From Butyrivibrio sp. MB2005 (GTDB taxonomy: Bacteria; Bacillota; Clostridia; Lachnospirales; Lachnospiraceae): a DNA stretch of 64,000 nucleotides. How positions within the stretch are numbered: position 1 is the first letter of the stretch; every line of letters begins with the position of its first letter. Position numbers and translations under genes: made by a program. The stretch is from NCBI RefSeq assembly GCF_000424285.1, contig NZ_KE384157.1, forward strand, positions 1 through 64,000. Reading direction: 5' to 3'. Below, in pieces: positions 1-7,210 of the stretch. The notes below the pieces were generated by a model, which was not told the DNA's origin, ran no database searches, and saw only the letters and a list, made by a program, of their open reading frames with translations.

Positions 1-90
1 TATGCGGTAATCCCTGTTACCATTTGTTTTAGCAACTATAGTATACAGGTAAATCCACGTTGCTACAAAATGGAGGTCATTACATATTGT

Positions 91-195
91 CTAAACAACA
101 ATATATATTGTACTAGTAACGAGAGGGCACCGCAATTAAATAATTGCCGGAAACATGCTGTTTTATGCCATTTAAAGCCTTATAAATAATTTAGA
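91..195 (+). repeat. 105-bp repeat, left flank of DUF3800 module 1
   Basis: This block matches 3703-3807 over its whole length without gaps, with only a handful of mismatches. It contains a short palindrome (GCAATTA / TAATTGC) near its centre. In both places it lies to the left of a DUF3800 gene and its leader RNA, although the gene points left here and right in the other copy. I see no gene in 1-227. Confidence 0.9.
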
Positions 196-217
196 GGCTG
201 CCCTAACGGACAGCCTC
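194..217 (-). terminator. terminator-like hairpin after DUF3800 gene 1
   Basis: A perfect 7-bp stem (GAGGCTG / CAGCCTC) starts about ten bases beyond the stop codon of the first DUF3800 gene. An A/T-rich stretch follows on the minus strand, but there is no clean U tract. Confidence 0.6.
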
Positions 218-227
218 TTCAAATATG

Positions 228-902
228 TCATATTCTCTTTTTACTTATACCTTTAATAAACGTCTTCTTAAGCTCGTTGGGATTATAAAAAAATTGCTGT
301 TCGCCCTTGCTTAAGCGTTTTTCATCCCTTTTGATTTGAAGAAGATCGATAGTACACAAAAAATCTGCAGCCTGCAGGAGACGATATTTTTGTGGCTCTG
401 CTTTTCTAAATTCAACATTTGATAACTGAATAGAGAAAATGGCATTAAGAATTGAGCCAAGCTCTCTCTGACCATTATCATAATAAACGATTACCTTATC
501 ATATTCATTAAGATAATCCATATGCTCAGCAAGCATAGCATTTATAGCCTTTCCAAGTTTACCAGATAGCTGAACTCTGTCATTTGCTTCTTTTCTCTTG
601 ATGGCCACGGTGCAAAAATTTATAGGGCACCTCATTACAAAATTGAACATTCTATAAATCAGCTGCCTTCTTTCATCTAAAGAATAATCTTTGAAAATTC
701 CTTCCTTACGAATAACTGGGCCAGTATGAATATACTCAATATCCAATCCTGATTCTTTAACGCTATTTTCAAGCTTAATTGTATTCTCTGTAATATCATT
801 AGCTTGATCATGGAAAACAAATGTCACCAGATAATAATCTCTTATGTCCCTTGTTTCTCCAAAATCACCTGACTCATCAATAAAAATGCTAAGTTCTTTC
901 AT
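228..902 (-). CDS. DUF3800 domain protein, module 1
   Basis: A 224-residue DUF3800 protein. The N terminus carries IDESGDFG (Asp9, Glu10, Asp13), followed by an HTGP motif near residue 60, YYDNGQ near 140-145 and LQAADF near 176-181. The spaced acidic residues suggest a metal-dependent nuclease-type active site; I recall the family being discussed as RNase H-like, but activity is not established. The paralogue at 3958-4635 shares all these motifs. The start is set at the ATG giving MKELS, aligned with the paralogue, with GGAG nine bases upstream; two earlier in-frame starts would run into the SD or the upstream U tract. A leader RNA with its own terminator directly precedes the gene, so translation needs terminator read-through. 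Function unknown; a nuclease, or the protein half of an RNA-protein pair, are inferences. Confidence 0.85.
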   Translation of the reverse strand: MKELSIFIDESGDFGETRDIRDYYLVTFVFHDQANDITENTIKLENSVKESGLDIEYIHTGPVIRKEGIFKDYSLDERRQLIYRMFNFVMRCPINFCTVAIKRKEANDRVQLSGKLGKAINAMLAEHMDYLNEYDKVIVYYDNGQRELGSILNAIFSIQLSNVEFRKAEPQKYRLLQAADFLCTIDLLQIKRDEKRLSKGEQQFFYNPNELKKTFIKGISKKRI

Positions 903-915
903 AGTCATTAACTCC

Positions 916-977
916 AAAAAAAATGACGGGAAATTCTTCCCGCCTGCGGTGATCCAAAGAGCTTTCGCTCAGATCAC
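916..977 (-). ncRNA. candidate DUF3800-associated leader RNA 1
   Basis: Read on the minus strand, this 62-nt stretch folds into an outer stem GUGAUC/GAUCAC (949-954 with 972-977) enclosing a GAGC-GAAA-GCUC hairpin (959-970). A second hairpin CGGGAA/UUCCCG (927-942) is followed a few bases on by eight U residues (916-923). The predicted transcription start falls at or within two bases of the outer stem. The U tract abuts the GGAG of the DUF3800 gene. DUF3800 RNA motifs were reported in a comparative search for structured bacterial RNAs (Weinberg and colleagues, 2017). Whether this copy fits one of those models is untested. Confidence 0.65.
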
Positions 978-981
978 TATT

Positions 982-1010
982 ATAGTACCATAAATCGGCT
1001 ATATTTTCAA
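982..1010 (-). promoter_or_regulatory. sigma-A type promoter of leader RNA 1 and DUF3800 gene 1
   Basis: On the minus strand, TTGAAA (1005-1010) is followed after 17 bases by TACTAT (982-987) with a TG one base upstream (extended -10). The expected start lies at about 975, where the structured RNA begins. The rest of 903-1254 holds the right-flank repeat and no gene. Confidence 0.7.
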
Positions 1011-1052
1011 CAAATTTAAATAGAATCAAATACTATTCATTAAGCATAGATA

Positions 1053-1178
1053 CTACGTGCCTTAGTAGTAAGTTCGGTAGTATCTCTCTTTTTATCTGCC
1101 ATAGCCTGCTAAACTTTGCCCCATTATGCAAAAGCTTGCATTATCATCCCTTCGGAGTGCCGTGGCAGACGAAAAGTA
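1053..1178 (+). repeat. 126-bp repeat, right flank of DUF3800 module 1
   Basis: This block aligns without gaps to 4645-4770. The last part is identical over 59 bases (1115-1173 versus 4707-4765). A shortened third copy starts at 3410. It contains a hairpin at its left end (CCTTA GTAG TAAGT-type) followed by a T-rich stretch, and inner palindromes ATGCAA...TTGCAT and TGCC-GT-GGCA. Confidence 0.9.
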
Positions 1179-1254
1179 CCTTTATCATTTTTCGTATCCT
1201 TTACACTTCAGAATTTTTTTCAATCGTAGTTTTGCGCATATATTTCATATCTCA

Positions 1255-1914
1255 TCAATATTCGTAGGATTGATTTACTTTCCTAAGTGCAGCCACATAA
1301 TCGCAACCTTTTTCTTTCACGTCTTCCGGATTTATCGGATAATGGACATTGTAAAGAACCCCTTTATCTCCAAACATATCCTCCATATAATCCTTCTCTA
1401 TATGCCCGCCTACGACTTCAAGGCAGATCATAACATGATCATCACCCGGTACAATTTCTTTCTCCCACAAATACCTACACTCAAGGTTCATGAAACATTC
1501 AGCGACCATCGGCGCTTCTACCCATGAAGCTTTCTCCGCAGTAAGCCCTGACGAAGTTATCTCATCCGCCTCGAACTGATTGTTCTGTATTGTCTTCATG
1601 CAGGCTTCGTATAAATCAGATGACATGAAATTTAGCACTGCTACCTTCTTTTCATTTAAGCTTTGGTAAAGATGTCCTCTCTTATTCACGCTGCATAGAA
1701 TCACGTAATACCCGCCTCCATGATTCGCACTCGTAAACCCTGCCCATGACTGCATCGTAGCATTTGGCTGTCCATTAGATTTATAGGTTGTGACAAGAAA
1801 CATCGGTGTCGGTATTCCCATTATAAATTCTTTCCAATCAAATCCGAAGTTTTTTGCAAATTCTCCGTATGTCCCACTCATAGATTCAGGCATTTCTTTG
1901 TATTGGTATTTCAT
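1255..1914 (-). CDS. flavin reductase family protein
   Basis: A 219-residue protein of the FMN-binding split-barrel flavin reductase (flavoredoxin-like) family. The N-terminal part has PTPMFLVTT followed by QPNATMQSWAG, the usual pattern around the flavin phosphate. The segment AVLNF then SSD and the late C...C-containing strand also fit. Such proteins bind FMN and reduce it with NAD(P)H, or pass electrons to partner enzymes; the partner here is unknown. The start ATG lies behind AAGGAGGGAAGG, a strong ribosome site. The gene sits alone between the right-flank repeat of DUF3800 module 1 and gene fragments; a remnant of a second flavin reductase lies at 3516-3713. Confidence 0.85.
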   Translation of the reverse strand: MKYQYKEMPESMSGTYGEFAKNFGFDWKEFIMGIPTPMFLVTTYKSNGQPNATMQSWAGFTSANHGGGYYVILCSVNKRGHLYQSLNEKKVAVLNFMSSDLYEACMKTIQNNQFEADEITSSGLTAEKASWVEAPMVAECFMNLECRYLWEKEIVPGDDHVMICLEVVGGHIEKDYMEDMFGDKGVLYNVHYPINPEDVKEKGCDYVAALRKVNQSYEY

Positions 1915-1993
1915 CTTTTTCCTTCCCTCCTTACAAAAGCCAACATAAGAATTAACTTCAGTCTTATCGACAACCTTCGACTATTCGAGCTGA

Positions 1994-2206
1994 TCAAACT
2001 ACATACTGAAGATCTTTTTTATCGTTCACCACCACGTATATTTCTCCCGTTCTGGGGTCTGTTTTCTCCTCAGACCTGTAGTCAAACTTAAACCCGCATG
2101 CATCCTGCAATCTTTTTGAAGCCAGATTCTTTTCACGATAACTACAGTGAAACTCCTTCGCACCTTGATTTCTTGCCTCTATCACGGCCTCTGAATAATC
2201 CGGCAT
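1994..2206 (-). pseudogene. GNAT acetyltransferase, C-terminal fragment
   Basis: Only 70 codons remain. They contain NLASKRLQDACGF, the motif-B region near the C terminus of Gcn5-related N-acetyltransferases, followed by the last beta strand. The acetyl-CoA-binding core that should precede it is missing, and the preceding gene ends 24 bases upstream. This is most likely a remnant left by deletion and should not be active. Confidence 0.7.
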
Positions 2207-2230
2207 AAGATCATACTTCCTTCTCCATAC

Positions 2231-2794
2231 TTATTGAATGTACGTAAAATTTCCCTTCAGAAAATGACGATATTCTGGATGGTCTACAGCTTCTTCATAT
2301 TCTTGTAGGATTGTTCTTCTGTTCCATTCTCTCATCTTCTCAGACATTTCATCGTATCTCATGATTGCTATAAGCCCTTTTTCTTCTGCCTCGAGAATTG
2401 CTTGATATGCATCCAGAATAAACTCCGAACCTGTTACTTTTACAGGTTCGGAGCTCGATGCAGCATCCGGTATCCTGATCTCAAATCCGGGATCTGTAAT
2501 ATTTTCTACGCTGTAGATATATCCCGAAACACCCTTATATGTCTTTTCAAGCGCGTCAGGATAATACTCCTGCAGCTGCTGTATCCCATCTTTGGTAAAA
2601 CCGTACGGTCCCCATTTCTTCCATATTCCATCATAGAAAAAGCCTGTTTCCCTGCAATACTTCTCTATAGCATTGCTAAGATAAACAAGCGTATTTTCTC
2701 TTTTAGTCGAGAAATAAACCAGCGGAACATGATGATCCGATACCCTCGGCTCTAATTGCTTAATTCCTTCAACCCGGGAAGCATGATAATACAT
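2231..2794 (-). CDS. uncharacterised protein, 187 residues
   Basis: I do not recognise the family with confidence. The N terminus (YYHAS, then LEP and VPLVYFS) recalls the opening strands of small ADP-ribosyltransferase-like folds, where a His and a Tyr line the NAD pocket, but no Glu motif is clear. The C-terminal third is helical and charged (EMSEKMREWNRR, then HPEYRHFLKG). No signal peptide or membrane segment is seen. The gene appears intact and lies between a broken GNAT and a broken DUF1016 gene. Cytoplasmic location is inferred. Confidence 0.6.
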   Translation of the reverse strand: MYYHASRVEGIKQLEPRVSDHHVPLVYFSTKRENTLVYLSNAIEKYCRETGFFYDGIWKKWGPYGFTKDGIQQLQEYYPDALEKTYKGVSGYIYSVENITDPGFEIRIPDAASSSEPVKVTGSEFILDAYQAILEAEEKGLIAIMRYDEMSEKMREWNRRTILQEYEEAVDHPEYRHFLKGNFTYIQ

Positions 2795-2829
2795 ATCTAA
2801 TCCTCACGTTTATTCTTTTAATTCACGTT

Positions 2830-3279
2830 CTATTTCTTCAATAGATGGTAAAGTCCCTTTGAATCTTTACATTTATCGATAATAAACCTGTGATGTCCCC
2901 ACGGAATCATAAAGATATTCATTTGCGCCACAACCTGTGGCGTAATCTCAACCTCACCTAATTGCGCCACAGCTTGTGGCGTGATTGTCTCTTCAGAATA
3001 AAGCCTATAGAACTGATGCATGTATAATAGGTTTCTTGGCGAAAATGATTTTACATCCGGCAATTCCCGCTTGATATCGTCACTAACAGCTTTGTAAAAG
3101 CCTGTTCCCCAATCATACTGAGTTTTGAGGATTTCCAGGTTCCGCCCCAGTTCCCAGTAGAATATCAGCATTTCCCGATTAACAGCTGATGCAGCTTTAA
3201 TCTGACTACTGCGATATCTTTTCTTAAGTGAAGATATCCAGTTATTATATGTTTCATCCGTTTTAATAATGTTATTCAT
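2830..3279 (-). pseudogene. DUF1016 (YhcG-type) gene, N-terminal half only
   Basis: The 149 remaining codons match the N-terminal DUF1016 domain: a Trp-rich helix (NNWISSLKKRY), FYWELG, then FSPRNLLYMHQFY, and the WGHHR motif. Complete YhcG-like proteins are around 340 residues and carry a C-terminal PDDEXK nuclease domain, absent here. After CKDSK the sequence leaves the family pattern and stops within about ten codons, as if a deletion fused it to unrelated DNA. A short repeated stretch (TPQAVAQ, TPQVVAQ) sits before WGHHR, where such proteins vary. The start is placed at MNNII because the longer frame has an unlikely N terminus. Some intact relatives occur in or near restriction-modification loci; none is visible here. 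Confidence 0.7.
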
Positions 3280-3409
3280 TATTCTTACCATCCTTATCAA
3301 AATAATATCGGGTAGCTCACCTTCAAAAGGTGTAAACAAGGTGTAAAACAGATATCAGTCTGCCAACAAATGGCTTATTTCCGCTATTCCTCGCTTAGGC
3401 ATTAAATCC

Positions 3410-3457
3410 TGCCGTGGCAGACGAATAGTATTCTAATCATTGCTCTTTTTCCCTCTA
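3410..3457 (+). repeat. partial third copy of the right-flank repeat
   Basis: The first 21 bases (TGCCGTGGCAGACGAATAGT onward) are identical to 4750-4770 and the following bases continue to match (ATCATTGCTCTTT). The upstream two thirds of the repeat are missing. It lies between the broken DUF1016 gene and the flavin reductase remnant. No gene is seen in 3280-3515. Confidence 0.75.
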
Positions 3458-3515
3458 TTTCTGCACTTTAGATTCAAAAAACCTTATCAACATGCTTTAA
3501 CTCGTCCACTTTTTC

Positions 3516-3713
3516 TCAAAGGAAATCCCCAATTTCTCCAAGCTTTTCACCAAGGCTATGATATTTGCCGGAGTAAATAACAGGATCCAATAATGTCAAG
3601 TCTATGTCGAAGGTATTTTGGGGCGTGAGTTTCTCATCCATCTGAACATTTCTTATATGGCAAAAAAATGTTGTGGATCCCGACAGTTTCCTCTTTACAT
3701 AACTAAACAACAA
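3516..3713 (-). pseudogene. flavin reductase family, C-terminal fragment
   Basis: These codons read GSTTFFCHIRNVQMDE followed by LLDPVIYSGKYHSLGEKLG, which is the typical C-terminal end of flavin reductase-like proteins (LDPi-Y-sg--Y-slG--lG). The FMN-binding first half is absent, and the upstream end runs into the 105-bp repeat. It is a remnant, separate from the intact homologue at 1255-1914. Confidence 0.6.
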
Positions 3714-3807
3714 TATATATTTTACTAATAACGAGAGGGCACTGCAATTAAATAATTGCCGGACACACGCTGCTTTATGCCATTTAAAGCCTTATAAATA
3801 ATTTAGA
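3703..3807 (+). repeat. 105-bp repeat, left flank of DUF3800 module 2
   Basis: Gap-free match to 91-195 (see there). It lies just upstream of the promoter of the second module and overlaps the first codons of the flavin reductase remnant, so the repeat seems to have joined older sequence. Confidence 0.9.
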
Positions 3808-3830
3808 AAATTATTGTTAATTCCATTGTT

Positions 3831-3859
3831 TTTACAAACCAAACATGTTAACATATTTA
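3831..3859 (+). promoter_or_regulatory. likely promoter of leader RNA 2 and DUF3800 gene 2
   Basis: TTTACA (3831-3836) is followed after 17 bases by TATTTA (3854-3859). The -10 box is imperfect. The predicted start, about 3866, is again where the structured RNA begins, as in module 1. Confidence 0.5.
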
Positions 3860-3865
3860 TACAAA

Positions 3866-3943
3866 GTAGTGCATGTCACTACAGGGCTGGTCGAAAGACC
3901 CGGGTCCAACGATACGGTGTGGGTGTCCCACACCATTTTTTTT
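3866..3943 (+). ncRNA. candidate DUF3800-associated leader RNA 2
   Basis: A 78-nt stretch with three hairpins: GUAGUG/CACUAC (3866-3882, loop CAUGU), GGUC-GAAA-GACC (3889-3900), and the perfect 8-bp GGTGTGGG/CCCACACC (3916-3934) followed by A and eight U residues (3936-3943). The GAAA-capped middle hairpin, the terminator with a U8 tract and the position directly before the ribosome site repeat the plan of leader RNA 1. Primary sequence is little conserved apart from CGAAAG and a following GG-UC/AUC...CG stretch. Confidence 0.65.
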
Positions 3944-3957
3944 GTTATGGAGTACGT

Positions 3958-4635
3958 ATGAAAGAAATTAGCATTTTCATTGATGAATCTGGGGATTTTG
4001 GAAAATTCAATCATCGCTCCCCTTATTACATAGTAACAATGATCTTTCATAATCAAGAATCTGATATTTCAACAGCATTGGAATCGCTTGAGCAAGAGCT
4101 CTCATATTTAGGATATCCTAATCATTGTCTTCACGCTGGTCCCATTGTCAGAATGGAATATGAATTCAAAAATGAAGACATTGTCATTAGAAGAAAACTT
4201 CTAATGAAACTTATGGGATTCATTAGAAAAGTAAAAATCAAGCACAAGTCCTTTTATGTAGACAGAAGACATGCTGAAGATATCACAGAAGCCACCATGC
4301 AATTATCTAAACAGATTGATACATGGATAAAAAACAACTACGAGTTTCTTTTACCTTATGACACCGTAAAAATCTACTATGATAATGGCCAGGTTGAATT
4401 ATCACGAATTTTAGGTTCAGTACTCAATGTCCTTCTCCCTTCAGTAGAAACAAAGAAAGTTATCCCCTCGGACTATCGATTGTTCCAAGTAGCTGATTTC
4501 ATCTGCACTATGAAACTGACAGAACTAAAAATGAATGATCATAATATGTCTACACAAGAAAAGCGTTTCTTTGGTGGCGAAAATGGTTTCAGAAAAAACT
4601 ATATAAAAGATTTGAAGAAATATGAATTAGCCTAA
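3958..4635 (+). CDS. DUF3800 domain protein, module 2
   Basis: A 225-residue paralogue of the first DUF3800 protein, sharing IDESGDFG at the N terminus, HAGP, YYDNGQ-EL, YRL-Q-ADF-CT and a terminal FF. The start ATG follows GGAG by five bases; the open frame extends further upstream, but only through the leader RNA. The gene follows the leader RNA 2 terminator by 14 bases and ends ten bases before a hairpin in the right-flank repeat. With respect to the flanking repeats it is in the opposite orientation to gene 1. A catalytic role for the acidic residues is inferred from conservation; substrate unknown. Confidence 0.87.
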   Translation: MKEISIFIDESGDFGKFNHRSPYYIVTMIFHNQESDISTALESLEQELSYLGYPNHCLHAGPIVRMEYEFKNEDIVIRRKLLMKLMGFIRKVKIKHKSFYVDRRHAEDITEATMQLSKQIDTWIKNNYEFLLPYDTVKIYYDNGQVELSRILGSVLNVLLPSVETKKVIPSDYRLFQVADFICTMKLTELKMNDHNMSTQEKRFFGGENGFRKNYIKDLKKYELA

Positions 4636-4644
4636 ACATAAAAA

Positions 4645-4770
4645 CTACCGGCCTTAGTAGTAAGGTTGGTAGTATCTTTTTATTTATCTACTATAATCTG
4701 CAAAAGTTTGCCCCATTATGCAAAAGCTTGCATTATCATCCCTTCGGAGTGCCGTGGCAGACGAATAGTA
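4645..4770 (+). repeat. 126-bp repeat, right flank of DUF3800 module 2
   Basis: Gap-free partner of 1053-1178. Its left end (CTACC GG CCTTA GTAG TAAGG TT GGTAG, then ATCTTTTTATTT) forms a hairpin with a T-rich tail and probably serves as transcription terminator of DUF3800 gene 2. Confidence 0.9.
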
Positions 4771-4885
4771 TGCGTATCATTGCTCTTTCCTCCTATCTGG
4801 ATATAACAAATCTCTCCATGCTCAAAAATCTACTACAACTGCCTGAAATAAATAACGTTATTGTCTGGATTGTAAAAGCTCATAT

Positions 4886-5072
4886 TTACAGCACACCAAG
4901 GGCGTTATTCTTTTTGGTTCCGTCATTATAGATAGTCAGCTGTGTCCCTTCTGAGATAATAAACTGATGAGTATCATCATCGCTGTTATTTTCTACCCCC
5001 CAGCAGCCTTTTATAAAAATCTGCCAGTCTCCGTACATCGTTTGTCAGCAGGCACACTTCCCCAATGATCAT
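4886..5072 (-). pseudogene. VOC (glyoxalase/bleomycin-resistance) family gene, frameshifted
   Basis: From the ATG at 5072 the reading MIIGEVCLLTNDVRRLADFY then KRLLG is the classic first strand and helix of a VOC domain. A run of six G residues (4996-5001) shifts the frame to a stop after RK. Removing one G restores VENNSDDDTHQFIISEGTQL, the expected next strands. The gene then stops again after about 15 further codons, well short of a full VOC domain (about 120 residues). A second lesion downstream therefore makes it inactive whatever happens at the G run. A ribosome site (AGAGGTTG) precedes the start. Confidence 0.65.
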
Positions 5073-5097
5073 GATTTACAACCTCTCATTAACACCA

Positions 5098-6087
5098 TCA
5101 AATAAATCCCGCATATGGTATATGCTTTATCAGACACTCTTCGGCGTCTTCGATATCTTCAGGATCAAGTTCTTCTCCTTCACGCGCACTACACTCAAAT
5201 TCGTCAACTATGTTTTCGATAAGTACCATATCAATGAACAGCTGTAGCTTAGAAACTTCCTCGTCAGAAATATCAGTCTCGCTCCTGTAGCCGGCCAGCA
5301 CTGTATCAAAATAGCCTTTCATCCCCTCCATACGTTTTTCGGGATCCGGCTCATTTTGAAACCATCCGGTTCCGTGGATCCAGAGATTAGCCAGGTCAAA
5401 CATGTACCAGCAATACATACAGTTATCAAAATCAAATACCGTGATGTCACCGGTATTCATATCAATATGATAATTTCCATCACTAAAATCAAAATGCACA
5501 AGTCCATAAACACTCTCATTCACAGTAAGCTTGTGAAAATCTTTCAGGCGCTCTCCGATTGCTATTTTGAGATCCTTATATTCATCAGGTATCAATTTTT
5601 CGATATACTCCTGATTGTATTTATCAAAAAACTCCGTTCTTTTGTTCGCGGGCTTATATACCTTCGAAAGTCTGTGAATTTCGCCAAGCGTTTTACCCGT
5701 GTTGTAGAAGTACTCATCAAGTGGTACCCCTTCTCTGTACCTGTATCCATTATCTGAAATCAGCATTCCTTTAGCAAAAGAAAACAGCATTACGAAGCAC
5801 TCTTTTCCATCCTCAGAAAAAACTTCAATCTGATTCCCGTTTGAAGAGGAAATCACATCCACTACAGGAGCTCCTGCTTCTGCAAGATAATGAACAAACT
5901 CTGCCTCAGCCAGATACTCTTCTTTTTTCCTGTCGCCAAGCACTGAAAAACGCAAAACATATTTCGGTATTCCGTTTCTTTTGCAAATATAAATCTGATT
6001 CCTTCCGCCTTCATGGCCAGGGACTCTACTTAGTTCATATTCTTTTAGGCCATACAGATTCTTTGCATTGCCAAGAAATTTGTCCAA
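5098..6087 (-). CDS. APH-family phosphotransferase
   Basis: A 329-residue protein of the aminoglycoside phosphotransferase/choline kinase superfamily. The catalytic loop is HFDFSDGN at residues 198-205 (Asp200, Asn205) and the metal-binding Asp follows in VFDFDN at 217-222. The N-terminal half holds the small kinase lobe. The closest functional types are homoserine/choline kinase-like proteins; the real substrate cannot be told, and drug resistance should not be assumed. The start is a TTG eight bases behind AAAGGAG, and that ribosome site lies inside the last codons of the upstream channel gene, which ends two bases before this start. The two are almost certainly co-transcribed. Confidence 0.85.
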   Translation of the reverse strand: MDKFLGNAKNLYGLKEYELSRVPGHEGGRNQIYICKRNGIPKYVLRFSVLGDRKKEEYLAEAEFVHYLAEAGAPVVDVISSSNGNQIEVFSEDGKECFVMLFSFAKGMLISDNGYRYREGVPLDEYFYNTGKTLGEIHRLSKVYKPANKRTEFFDKYNQEYIEKLIPDEYKDLKIAIGERLKDFHKLTVNESVYGLVHFDFSDGNYHIDMNTGDITVFDFDNCMYCWYMFDLANLWIHGTGWFQNEPDPEKRMEGMKGYFDTVLAGYRSETDISDEEVSKLQLFIDMVLIENIVDEFECSAREGEELDPEDIEDAEECLIKHIPYAGFI

Positions 6088-6089
6088 TA

Positions 6090-7019
6090 TTAACTCTCCT
6101 TTCGCAGATTTTGGTCCAGGGGGACGGGTTCATTTCTCATAACAACACTTGTATGTGGATACGGTATCTCGATACCTGCATGTTCAAGAGCCTCGAATAC
6201 TCTTGTATTTATGTCGTCCTTTAAAACCTCTGTAGCTGTACCCGGTTTATAATACACAGTTACTTTCATGTTAAGTGAGCTATCATCTATGGCTATGAAA
6301 TAAACGGGAGCGTATATCATTTCACCGTTTTTTGACTTTTTGCCGGGATAAGAATATGGGCTCTCCTCTATGGCATCAAAAATAACCTGCTTGGCTTTCT
6401 TGATGTCAGTTTTATAATCTACAGGGAAACTAAACTGCACGGATCTTGGAACATAATCATAACTGTAATTCTTTATTGTTTCGGTATTTATGACACTGTT
6501 TGGAATCATCAGCACAATTGTATCTATCAATCGAAGTTCAATATGACGCATAGTGATTCTCTCAACTATACCTGATGTCCCGTCTGCTAGTTCAATCCTG
6601 TCCCCAAGATCAAAAGGCTTATAAACACTTATCTGAATACCTGCAAGAATATCCTTTATTACATCCTGCGCAGCGAAGCCTACTACAGCAGCCAAAACAG
6701 CAGCACTTCCAAGTAGTGAGTGCCCTATTTTGTCTCCGCCAAGAGGAATTACAATAAATATAATAATAATGGCAAGCTTGACCAGACTCTCAGCAAACTG
6801 AAGATGTATCTTTTTACCTTTCTTTCTTTCTATGGCCGCAAAGATCTTTTTACTGATTTTTAAACATATCCAGCCAATAAGGAAATAGAACCCCAAAAGC
6901 AAAACTGTAATCAAAACAACTATGATCATAGACCAAATAAACGTACCGGGATTCTCAGACATATACTGAACTATCTCATCTTTATGGCTTTCCAAAATAT
7001 TATTTATTAAAGTGTTCAT
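6090..7019 (-). CDS. MscS-family mechanosensitive channel
   Basis: A 309-residue small-conductance mechanosensitive channel. One clear membrane helix lies near residues 28-52, another pair near 75-110. The pore helix follows as GSAAVLAAVVGFAAQDVIKDILAG with small residues spaced as in MscS, then the beta domain (PFDLGDRIEL, GIVERITMRHIELR) and the alpha/beta cytoplasmic cage. It would release solutes on hypo-osmotic shock. Its ATG starts one base after the stop of a 36-codon gene, so the two may be translationally coupled; the APH gene follows after two bases. Confidence 0.92.
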   Translation of the reverse strand: MNTLINNILESHKDEIVQYMSENPGTFIWSMIIVVLITVLLLGFYFLIGWICLKISKKIFAAIERKKGKKIHLQFAESLVKLAIIIIFIVIPLGGDKIGHSLLGSAAVLAAVVGFAAQDVIKDILAGIQISVYKPFDLGDRIELADGTSGIVERITMRHIELRLIDTIVLMIPNSVINTETIKNYSYDYVPRSVQFSFPVDYKTDIKKAKQVIFDAIEESPYSYPGKKSKNGEMIYAPVYFIAIDDSSLNMKVTVYYKPGTATEVLKDDINTRVFEALEHAGIEIPYPHTSVVMRNEPVPLDQNLRKES

Positions 7020-7020
7020 T

Positions 7021-7131
7021 TTAATTCCTCATAACTGACTTTTTTGAATATGGCTCCCATGTCTTTTTATTCAGAAGCCATTTCAGCACAAGAAAAAAGA
7101 TCACCAACTGAACAACCAAAACTAAAATCAT
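7021..7131 (-). CDS. small single-span membrane protein, 36 residues
   Basis: A short frame, MILVLVVQLVIFFLVLKWLL followed by a basic tail ending in SVMRN. The ribosome site GGGAGGAATTTAAT directly precedes the ATG, better than for many longer genes here. The first 20 residues form one hydrophobic helix, with a positive cytoplasmic tail. The stop is one base from the mscS start, whose own GAGG lies within the last codons. A role as channel accessory is inferred from position only; no family is recognised. Confidence 0.6.
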   Translation of the reverse strand: MILVLVVQLVIFFLVLKWLLNKKTWEPYSKKSVMRN

Positions 7132-7210
7132 ATTAAATTCCTCCCTCATAAAAACAATATGGGTAAATTTTACACCATTAACAAAACCTAAAATATAAAA
7201 ATATTATAAA

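Noticed and set aside
1126-1527. Plus-strand open frame of 133 codons
   Set aside because: It starts in the right-flank repeat and runs antisense to the flavin reductase gene; composition does not look like a protein.
2231-2794. ADP-ribosyltransferase toxin
   Set aside because: Only the opening strand resembles the fold; no catalytic Glu motif, no antitoxin-like neighbour.
3814-3957. N-terminal extension of DUF3800 protein 2
   Set aside because: The extension is the leader RNA with its terminator read as codons; the paralogue and ribosome site place the start at 3958.
4728-4931. Plus-strand open frame of 67 codons
   Set aside because: It starts inside the repeat and is antisense to the VOC remnant.
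5098-6087. Aminoglycoside resistance gene
   Set aside because: The kinase motifs are shared by the whole APH superfamily, and nothing points to an aminoglycoside substrate.
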